6,108 nucleotides of DNA from the NCBI GenBank assembly GCA_025924845.1, contig JAICHN010000314.1, forward strand, positions 1 to 6,108. Direction: 5' to 3'. Under the pieces are notes generated by a model. The model saw only the letters and a list, made by a program, of their open reading frames with translations. It had not been told where the DNA came from and made no database searches. Shown here one piece after another: positions 1 to 5,554 of this stretch. Within the stretch, counting starts at the first letter, position 1; each line of letters opens with the position of its first letter. The position numbers were made by a program, and so were the translations under genes. The stretch comes from Chloroflexota bacterium (GTDB taxonomy: Bacteria > Chloroflexota > UBA5177 > JANWHV01).

Positions 1-316
1 CACTAACATTTGCTGCTGAATACGTGGATGTTACCCGCCAATCCGCGGGACGCACCGTGGTTTTATGGTCGGGATGCGCGAGTCGTCGGTCAAGCACCGT
101 TGGTTGCATCACCCGCGACCGCAGTCCGGGTACCCTTTGGGTGTTGCCTACCAGAGGACCGCAGTCCCCTGGCCTGCGGTTCAGGGTAAACATTGCCTGT
201 TGACCGGCGACTGGTGTTATCTCCGTCGGAGTAGTATGACGGGTAAGGTCCTGCGAATGCGCTCGCAGGGCAGGGACGGGGCGACTGAGGTTGCGGGGCG
301 GCCGGCTGATCAGCAT
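1..316 (-). CDS. Possible partial gene of unknown function, third in the GH130 operon
   Basis: A minus-strand frame opens with ATG at 316 and stays open to the left edge of the window (105 codons), so its 3' end is not seen. It begins 19 bases after the stop codon of the GH130 gene, and a GGAAG Shine-Dalgarno-like sequence sits 5 bases before the ATG, which is what an operon member would show. Against it, third-position GC is only roughly 60%, lower than in the confident genes here. The predicted product (start MLISRPPRNLSRPVPALRAH) is rich in Pro, Arg and Thr, with no domain, signal peptide or membrane segment that I recognise. A strong perfect hairpin lies inside it. It could equally be non-coding trailer of the operon. 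No function is proposed. Confidence 0.28.
   Translation of the reverse strand, partial: MLISRPPRNLSRPVPALRAHSQDLTRHTTPTEITPVAGQQAMFTLNRRPGDCGPLVGNTQRVPGLRSRVMQPTVLDRRLAHPDHKTTVRPADWRVTSTYSAANVS
250..269. other. Perfect 7-bp stem hairpin downstream of the GH130 gene
   Basis: CCTGCGA and TCGCAGG form a perfect 7-bp stem around a 6-base loop. It lies about 67-86 bases past the GH130 stop codon in the direction of transcription. No T-run follows on the minus strand, so it is not a typical intrinsic terminator. It could stabilise the 3' end of the operon mRNA or act as a weak or factor-assisted terminator. If the downstream frame at 1-316 is a real gene, the hairpin lies within its coding region. 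Confidence 0.4.
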
Positions 317-335
317 CGTGACTTCCGCGCGATTT

Positions 336-1424
336 TCAGGGCAGCGCTTCCGGCACGTGCAGTCGCGCCGCGCCAATGAGCCGGTCTCCCATTCCGTAAT
401 ACACGTCGATGCGCCCGTCTCCGTGATCGTCGATGGCGGTGGGAAAGACCGCCCCACCTGCCACGCTCCCTGATAACTCGTCGGCGGTCTCCGGCTCCAG
501 GATAGGCTGGGGAGAGCGATACAGCACGATGCGTGGATCCTTCAGATCCAGCAGCATGGCGCCCGCGCTGTAGCGGAGCGGTTTCCGGGGATCGCCGGGC
601 GAGGCTTGATGGTTCCGCACGCCATGGTAGATTAGCAGCCAGCCCAGCGGGGTTCGCACGGGCGGCGCCCCGGCGCCGATATAGAGTTCTTCCCAGTCGA
701 ATTGTGGTTCGATCAGTACCTGATGGGCACGCATCGCGCACAGGGCGGAGATCCCGCGCCGTGCCTCCTCTAATGGACAGTAGGAGATCCAGATGGCGGG
801 GCGGGAATCGGTGATGCCGTTCGGAACGTGGTCGCCGTACACTGGTCGGTGCAGGAGGGCGATGGCCGGAGCGCCGTCCGGCGAGGTCACCGGCTCGGGA
901 AACAATACGCCATCTTTGTTGTAATAGCTGTCAAAATCTACGCGGTAGCGCCGATCCTTGCGGGGCTCAAAATCGACCAGCCCCAGGCGCACCCACGCGT
1001 GCAGGTCGGTCGAGCAGGCCAGGGCGATGCGAGCCCCGGCCGAGCCCCAGGCACAATAGGCCATGACATACTGTTGGAGTGCCTCGATAGGGGTGATTCG
1101 GGGGTCCTCGCAGCCGCCGGTGTGCTCCTCGGGACGTAATTCGTAGAACTCCTGGGGTTCCAGTACCCGCCCAAGCCGCTCCACGCCCACCGGGCGGTCC
1201 TGTGTGTCCATCATGACGCGGGCGCACAGGATACGTGACCGCTCGTGTCGGTCCACGGCGCGGGGAAAGAGGAGGAGGGCGCCGTCGCGATCACGCGCCA
1301 CGCCCGGATTGAGCACCCCGTCGGCCTCCTCGGGATGCGTCGGATCGGGGTGCATCACCACGCCCAACCGCCGCAACTTGAAGGGAATGGTCTCGGATCC
1401 TTCCTGCTTCACCGAAGGCCTCAC
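336..1424 (-). CDS. GH130-family glycoside phosphorylase/hydrolase (mannosyl-glycan phosphorylase-like)
   Basis: This 362-residue protein is a full-length member of glycoside hydrolase family 130, five-bladed beta-propeller enzymes best known for reversible phosphorolysis of beta-mannosides; some members are hydrolases. Signature stretches appear in order: NPG at 39-41, GGCEDPRIT at 103-111 with Asp107 at the position of the family's catalytic acid, NKDGVLFPE at 169-177, LLHRP at 190-194, GAGAPPVRTPLGWLLIYHG at 250-268, RYSAGAMLLDLKDP at 284-297, VFPTAI at 326-331 and YYGMGD at 342-347. It has no signal peptide, so it is probably cytoplasmic. The GTG at 1424 gives the longest frame, 9 bases after the membrane-protein stop. 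GTG at 1412 has a better Shine-Dalgarno (GAGG, 6-base spacing), and ATG at 1355 is also possible; family similarity starts near residue 17. It is probably translated from the same mRNA as the upstream membrane gene. The exact sugar substrate, and phosphorolysis versus hydrolysis, cannot be read from this sequence. Confidence 0.92.
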   Translation of the reverse strand: MRPSVKQEGSETIPFKLRRLGVVMHPDPTHPEEADGVLNPGVARDRDGALLLFPRAVDRHERSRILCARVMMDTQDRPVGVERLGRVLEPQEFYELRPEEHTGGCEDPRITPIEALQQYVMAYCAWGSAGARIALACSTDLHAWVRLGLVDFEPRKDRRYRVDFDSYYNKDGVLFPEPVTSPDGAPAIALLHRPVYGDHVPNGITDSRPAIWISYCPLEEARRGISALCAMRAHQVLIEPQFDWEELYIGAGAPPVRTPLGWLLIYHGVRNHQASPGDPRKPLRYSAGAMLLDLKDPRIVLYRSPQPILEPETADELSGSVAGGAVFPTAIDDHGDGRIDVYYGMGDRLIGAARLHVPEALP

Positions 1425-1433
1425 TTTCTCTGC

Positions 1434-2123
1434 TCACTTACTACTTTTGGGGCCGATGATGTTCACGCCGCGCGCCACGACCAGGCCGACGGTGAGGAGG
1501 GAGATGCCGGCCTGGGTCATCATGAGCAGTTTCGCCGGTCGAGAGAGGATCATGGTATCGGTAGGGCTAAAGGCCGTGGCGGTGTTGAAGGCAAGGAACA
1601 GGTAGTCGAGAAACCGCGGCGACCACCCCTCGTTCAGCTTATCATTCATCTGCTGTGGAAACAGGAAGTCGCCGGGCGGACAGGTAGTGCCGAGGCGCCG
1701 CGCCGGCCCACCTCCATCCAACTCCCAGTAGGCCAGGGCGAAAACCAGCAGATTGATCGCCCAGATTAACACGGCCGACCTGAACAGCACGATGCCCTGG
1801 CTGATCTGGGGAAGCTGCTGGAGGAGGCGCGCCAGGACGAGGGCTTCGCCGAGGGCAATGAGCCCCAGCAGGGCAAGGGCCGCCAATCTTACCAGGCGCG
1901 GCGGTGGATCCCAGCCCCCCGAACTGTGCATGGCTGCCTGCAGGAAGGTAAGGGGGATGAGCAGCACACCCACCACAACGGTGGGCAGCCAGGCCGGGCC
2001 AGGCTGAATTAGCGAAGGCAGCGGTATGAAGAGCACGGCAGCTGCCAACGAGGCAATCGACGCCTCCCAGCGATAAAAGGCCTTGCGTCCCACCGGAGGC
2101 GGGGCCGTGCCGGGTGAGGTCAC
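1434..2123 (-). CDS. Multi-pass membrane protein of unknown function (DUF1345-like C-terminal segment)
   Basis: A 229-residue integral membrane protein with a GTG start at 2123, supported by an AGGAGA ribosome site 5 bases upstream. Hydrophobic segments lie at about 22-40, 45-62, 78-100, 112-132, 171-186 and 198-219. Between the fourth and fifth is a polar stretch (about 133-168) containing YWELDGGGP and DFLFPQ. The last part, DYLFLAFNTATAFSPTDT (173-190) followed by a helix ending ARGVNI, resembles the C-terminus of DUF1345-type proteins (YxxF....TFQVSDT...). It also has the layout of a two-helix channel with an intervening loop, but the TVGYG potassium selectivity filter is absent. I recall similar proteins as conserved hypotheticals in Actinobacteria and Chloroflexota. 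It is the first gene of the operon with the GH130 enzyme. Transport or channel activity is only a possibility. Confidence 0.85.
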   Translation of the reverse strand: MTSPGTAPPPVGRKAFYRWEASIASLAAAVLFIPLPSLIQPGPAWLPTVVVGVLLIPLTFLQAAMHSSGGWDPPPRLVRLAALALLGLIALGEALVLARLLQQLPQISQGIVLFRSAVLIWAINLLVFALAYWELDGGGPARRLGTTCPPGDFLFPQQMNDKLNEGWSPRFLDYLFLAFNTATAFSPTDTMILSRPAKLLMMTQAGISLLTVGLVVARGVNIIGPKSSK

Positions 2124-2128
2124 GAGTC

Positions 2129-2134
2129 TCTCCT
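2129..2134 (-). promoter_or_regulatory. Ribosome binding site fixing the GTG start of the membrane protein
   Basis: On the minus strand AGGAGA lies 5 bases before the GTG at 2123. It is a near-consensus Shine-Dalgarno at good spacing and supports translation from this non-ATG start. I could not find a convincing -35/-10 pair upstream of it between 2136 and 2460. Confidence 0.75.
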
Positions 2135-2135
2135 C

Positions 2136-2537
2136 ACTGGGCCGCTATGCACCAACCTAGCAGCGACCCGCCGCGCCGCCTATCCTACCAGTGACGCCCC
2201 AAGGCATATTGCAGACGCGGAGTGCCCCTCATGGTCCTACCCCCATGGCGGAGACTGATTAACCACCCCAAGCCGGCGCATTCATCGCCAACCTGCCGAT
2301 GACGTCCAACCGTAGAGCGTGTTGCCAAGCACAGTCAGCGGATCCGAGACTAATGCATCGATCGCCGTTGCAAGCGTCAGTAAGTGAGCACGAGGCATAT
2401 GTGGAAGAAGAAGAATACCGACATTACGCGTACTGGTTTTGCGCCAGGCGATTATCGATTGCGGCCCGATGACGTTGGTTGAGTGTCATGATACCATGCG
2501 GCAAGGATTCCTCGTGCTTTACGGAGCCCGTGCCCAA
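2136..2537. other. Intergenic stretch with no supportable gene
   Basis: About 400 bases between the operon start and the exporter relic. Frames in it are short and have near-random third-position GC. The region must carry the promoter of the membrane protein/GH130 operon if that operon is transcribed independently, but no good sigma-70-like pair was found on the minus strand. It contains a purine-rich GAAGAAGAAGAA run at 2404-2415. No tRNA, repeat array or insertion-sequence end was seen. Confidence 0.5.
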
Positions 2538-2630
2538 CCAATCCCACCCTTACGGCGCCGGCAGCGTTCGCACCAGAAACGTATCGAGCAGCACGCCGGC
2601 GGCGATGCCGACGCCGAGATGCCAGCGGAA
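2538..2630 (-). pseudogene. Decayed C-terminal fragment of an MMPL/RND-type membrane exporter
   Basis: Read on the minus strand, this stretch encodes GVGIAAGVLLDTFLVRTL, followed by PAP, a stop codon (2550-2552) and then in frame GWDW. MMPL-family exporters commonly end with a helix of the form G.G.AxGVLLDTFxVRxLLVPAL followed by a short GRWxWWP-like tail. The match covers only the last membrane helix. The LLVPAL part looks shortened (TL-PAP) and an in-frame stop precedes the tail, while an in-frame TAG at about 2678-2680 closes the frame upstream. No other part of an exporter (Walker-less RND core, earlier helices) is present nearby. The piece is best explained as a gene relic, in the same orientation as the flanking genes. 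A chance resemblance is possible because the matching stretch is about 18 residues. Confidence 0.5.
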
Positions 2631-2725
2631 TGGCGCTGAGTGGACTATTCCGCCCAAGGCGGGTGTTGCCCGCATCTAGGCCGAGAGCCGGCGCATGGCG
2701 CGGTGAGGGCATAGTTGTGAGCCGC

Positions 2726-5197
2726 TCAGGAGAACTCGCCGCGCCCCAACCACTCCAGGGCATACTGACGAACTGGTTCCAGCATGCGATAGCGCTCGTG
2801 CTTGCGCCACTTGAAGGACCGCACCAGCGAGCCGGTCACGAGTCCGCGAAGTAGTCGCTCAACTTCTCCGGCGGGCAAATCGATACCGGCGCATACCGCC
2901 TCGGCCGCCGGTAGTGTGCAGCCGCCGGCAAACACCGACAACCGCCGGAACAGGACTCGACTGGGCGGATCGAGCAGGCAGTAACTCCAGTCCAGGGCCG
3001 CACGCAAGGACTGCTGCCGCTCCGGAGCACCGGCATTCCCGCCAGCCAGCAGGGTCGGGAAGTCATCAAGATCACCGGCAATCGCCGCTAACGGCCGCCA
3101 GGCCAGCTGGGCTGCGGCCAGTTCGATGGCCAGGGGAATGCCGTCCAACCGCCGACAGACTACTGCAATGTGCGCCGCGGTCTCTTCATTCAAGCCGAAA
3201 CCGGGCGCCACGTCCTGGGCGCGCCCGCAAAAAAGCCGCACCGCCTCAGCGCGGGCAATGTCGCCCAGCCGAATACCGTCGAGTCCAGCCGGCGGGATGG
3301 TCAGGGAAGGTACCTCCTCGGCACGCTCGCCCTGCATGCCCAGACGCTCGCGACTGGTGGCCAGTACCCGGACGTGAGGCCCCGCTTGCAAGAGGGTGGC
3401 GATAAGTGGCGCAATCAGTGGACGCAGGTGCTCGCAATTGTCTAGGAGCAGCAGGAGAGGCTGTTCCTGGGCCCGCAAATGGGCCACAATCGTCTCCAGG
3501 AAAGGGCGCTGCGGCTCCTCACGCAAGCCCAATGCTCGTCCCACTAACGCCGCCGGATCACGATCCGGAGTCTGCGCCGCCAGTTCCACCAGCCAGACGC
3601 CCCCGGGAAAGAGCGTGAGCAGATCCTCCGCCAGTTTGAGGGCCAGACGAGTTTTCCCGCCACCGCCCACGCCGGTCAGGGTAAGCAAGCGTGAGCCGGC
3701 TTGGTTCGCTGGCGCGAGAAACAGCGAGAGCCGGGTTTCCAGACGAGGTCGCGCCAGGTAGGCGGTGAGCGGAGCCGGCAGGTTGTGCGGGCGATGGAGC
3801 GGTGCCTTCAGGGGAGGAAAGACCACAGGAGACGCGGCGCCGGTCAATTGATAGAGCATCTGGGGCGGCCTGCCGGGGATCAGATCGTAGCGATCGAGGG
3901 GCAGGAGCATGGATCCGGCAGGCAGCGACGTACCGGCAACCGCATGAACGGCATGCGACACCAGCACCTGCCCTGAGTGCGCCTGGGCCGCGAGCAAGGG
4001 CGCCAGGGCCGGTTCACCGCTCCTCGCGCGGTCGCCGTCGGTAAATACACCGGTATGCAGGGCCAGCCGCAAGCCCCGTGGAATGGCCGAGCCCGCAGGG
4101 GGCGTCATCAGCAGCCAACTCGCCTCCAACGCGGCGCTGGGAACGGCAAAGGCAAAAAGCCTGGCGTTGGCTGAGCCGGCCGCGGTCGGCGTTGTACCCC
4201 CGTGCGCCCGCACGACGGCTAGGATGGATGCCGGAAGGGGGTCGATCCCGCCCACCGCCAGCACCGTTCGTAGACCCTGCTCCGGCGCGCTGGCGGCCGC
4301 CGGATTTGTGATCCCCCATCTGGGGACAAGAAGGCGGTCGTGAGCCGCTGCGGTTTCGCCGCTGGGGGTCAGACCCTGACGAGCCAGGGACTTGGCGAGC
4401 ACGGCATACGCGTCCTGAGCCGCGCCCAACTCGCCCAGACGGGTCAGCAGCGCCATGTACCGGCGCGTGAGTTCCTCACTGGCCGGGTTGAGGGCGACGG
4501 CGTGCCGATAGTAACCTGCCGCCTGTTGGGGATCATCGCCCTCGCGGAGGGCGCCGGCATGGGCAAGAACCTCCACTAGACGAGCACCGAGGCCGCGGCG
4601 GCAGGAGCGGACAAGGGCGGCAAGGCCGCTCGACCGGTCGACGGTGTGCCCAGCCAGAAACTCACCGCGATAGAAGTCGATCGCGGCCTGGCAGGCCGCG
4701 AGATCATTACCGCGCAGGGCCCTGGCAGCTGCCTCGGTAAACGCATCGGCGTCGATCCACACCGACTCCGCCGCCAGAGCGAGCCACTCCGATCCCTGTT
4801 TGCGCAGGTACGTCTCACTGCCTGCGGCGCCCTCGCCCGCCCTTAAGCGATTTCTCAGGCCGCACATGACAAAGCGTAGGCTGTTCGCCGGATCGGTCAA
4901 CTCGGCCTCGGGCCAGAGGAGGGCGAGTACGCGATCGCGGCTCAATCGGTGGTCACGGGCGCTAAGCAGGGCAAGAAACAGAATAGTGGGCTGGTCGCCA
5001 CCCCAGCGATCAGGGGCAATCTGCCGATCCTCGCGCCACACCGCGAACTCACCGAGGGTGCATACCCGCAATGGGGCCGGAGTAGTCAATGGCGTCTCAT
5101 CGCAACCGGGGGAGATTGGTCGCCGTGTCGTCTGCAAGCGAACAGGCGGGGTTGTCGTCCCGGTCCGCGTGCTGCCCGTGATGAGAGTCGTGGTCAT
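2726..5197 (-). CDS. SARP/BTAD transcriptional regulator with degenerate cyclase-like domain and STAND (NB-ARC) ATPase
   Basis: This 823-residue cytoplasmic protein is a large signal-integrating DNA-binding regulator of the SARP/AfsR type. Domains in order: a Thr-rich N-terminal tail (1-40); an OmpR/SARP-type winged helix (about 42-140, LRVCTLGEF, LFLALLSARDHRLSRDRVLALLWP, N-S-L-R near 105-108); BTAD helical repeats (about 145-292); a class III nucleotide-cyclase-like domain (about 308-455, VVRAHGG, LRLALHTGVF, AHSGQVLVS); the linker HNLPAPLTAYLARPRLE; a STAND ATPase with P-loop GVGGGGKT (509-516), Walker B LLLLLDNCEHL (581-591), ATSRERLG (613-620) and GIPLAIELAA (686-695); and a second winged helix (about 730-815) ending YRMLEPVRQYALEWL. 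AfsR-like relatives usually continue into several hundred residues of TPR repeats; here the protein ends 6 residues after this motif. The ATG at 5197 has GGGAG 8 bases upstream. It is divergent from the right-hand gene and upstream of the GH130 operon in the same orientation. The effector and targets are unknown. Confidence 0.93.
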   Translation of the reverse strand: MTTTLITGSTRTGTTTPPVRLQTTRRPISPGCDETPLTTPAPLRVCTLGEFAVWREDRQIAPDRWGGDQPTILFLALLSARDHRLSRDRVLALLWPEAELTDPANSLRFVMCGLRNRLRAGEGAAGSETYLRKQGSEWLALAAESVWIDADAFTEAAARALRGNDLAACQAAIDFYRGEFLAGHTVDRSSGLAALVRSCRRGLGARLVEVLAHAGALREGDDPQQAAGYYRHAVALNPASEELTRRYMALLTRLGELGAAQDAYAVLAKSLARQGLTPSGETAAAHDRLLVPRWGITNPAAASAPEQGLRTVLAVGGIDPLPASILAVVRAHGGTTPTAAGSANARLFAFAVPSAALEASWLLMTPPAGSAIPRGLRLALHTGVFTDGDRARSGEPALAPLLAAQAHSGQVLVSHAVHAVAGTSLPAGSMLLPLDRYDLIPGRPPQMLYQLTGAASPVVFPPLKAPLHRPHNLPAPLTAYLARPRLETRLSLFLAPANQAGSRLLTLTGVGGGGKTRLALKLAEDLLTLFPGGVWLVELAAQTPDRDPAALVGRALGLREEPQRPFLETIVAHLRAQEQPLLLLLDNCEHLRPLIAPLIATLLQAGPHVRVLATSRERLGMQGERAEEVPSLTIPPAGLDGIRLGDIARAEAVRLFCGRAQDVAPGFGLNEETAAHIAVVCRRLDGIPLAIELAAAQLAWRPLAAIAGDLDDFPTLLAGGNAGAPERQQSLRAALDWSYCLLDPPSRVLFRRLSVFAGGCTLPAAEAVCAGIDLPAGEVERLLRGLVTGSLVRSFKWRKHERYRMLEPVRQYALEWLGRGEFS

Positions 5198-5250
5198 GAT
5201 TCCCGCTCCCTACTGTCCGGTGCCTGGGCGACGCCTCATCGGCGTGTTGT

Positions 5251-5273
5251 CGGGCTCGGCGCCGCCGCGCCCG
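5251..5273 (-). promoter_or_regulatory. GC-rich hairpin in the regulator's 5' leader
   Basis: CGGGC (5251-5255) and GCCCG (5269-5273) pair around a very GC-rich inner segment that can itself pair partly. A second small hairpin, ACGCC/GGCGT at 5231-5245 with a 5-base loop, lies closer to the start codon. If transcription starts near 5302, both fall in a leader of roughly 105 bases and could slow translation initiation or transcription. No known riboswitch class or T-run terminator is recognised, so a regulatory role is inference. Confidence 0.3.
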
Positions 5274-5308
5274 TGACCAATCTTCTTCCTCCCACCTTTT
5301 CCCGGTGC

Positions 5309-5338
5309 ATCATATAGGACAGACCCCCCAGCCCGCAA
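5309..5338 (-). promoter_or_regulatory. Candidate sigma-70-type promoter for the SARP-STAND regulator
   Basis: On the minus strand TTGCGG (5333-5338) and TATGAT (5309-5314) are separated by 18 bases. The -10 matches TATAAT at 5 of 6 positions and the -35 keeps the TTG core. The predicted start of transcription is near 5302, about 105 bases before the regulator's ATG. It is the best pair seen in this intergenic region, but not experimentally supported. Confidence 0.5.
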
Positions 5339-5363
5339 GCACCCCGTCTTTATCGAGTAGTCG

Positions 5364-5373
5364 TGTATATACA
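5364..5373. promoter_or_regulatory. AT-rich palindrome TGTATATACA, possible operator
   Basis: A perfect 10-base palindrome in an otherwise GC-rich stretch, followed one base later by the smaller palindrome ACATGT (5375-5380). It lies about 25 bases upstream of the -35 of the regulator's candidate promoter and about 180 bases upstream of the divergent gene. That position suits an activator or autoregulatory site, or simply an AT-rich promoter element. No matching second copy was found elsewhere in the window. Confidence 0.3.
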
Positions 5374-5554
5374 AACATGTAGCACGGCCCCGCGGAAGGT
5401 CTATCCGCACCTCGAATGCCTGGCGCCCCAAGCTTCCTCACGCGAAACTAATGGGTGCCTGCTAGGGTGTTCATGGCGCCGCTTGGCATGTAGGTAAGCC
5501 CCGCCCGTTACCCCACGGTGTAGGTTGATGACCAGGAAAGATGGAAGCGTGCAA

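Noticed and set aside
65..379. Plus-strand 104-residue frame at the left end
   Set aside because: It runs antisense into the GH130 3' end, has no recognised domain and no clear ribosome site.
1245..1769. Plus-strand frame of 174 residues opposite the GH130 and membrane-protein genes
   Set aside because: It lies antisense to two well-supported genes and its His/Arg/Gly-rich composition is typical of shadow frames in GC-rich DNA.
2299..2472. Short plus-strand frame (57 residues) with an acidic EAYVEEEEYRHYAYWF stretch and an HRSPLQ motif
   Set aside because: It looks protein-like locally, but third-position GC is about 50%, no ribosome site precedes the ATG, and I can match it to no family. 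A remnant of a lost gene is possible but not supportable.
2659..2673. GCGGG/CCCGC hairpin just after the regulator as an intrinsic terminator
   Set aside because: The stem is only 5 bp and no T-run follows on the minus strand; such stems are common by chance at this GC content.
2452..2763. Minus-strand 103-residue frame overlapping the regulator's 3' end
   Set aside because: Its middle is an Arg-rich run (ASRRRHRRRRAARY) produced by reading the exporter-relic helix in the wrong frame; no domain and no ribosome site.
5483..5511. TTGGCA as the -35 of a promoter for the right-hand gene
   Set aside because: The -35 matches 5 of 6, but no acceptable -10 lies 16-19 bases downstream (the 17-base position reads CGTTAC).
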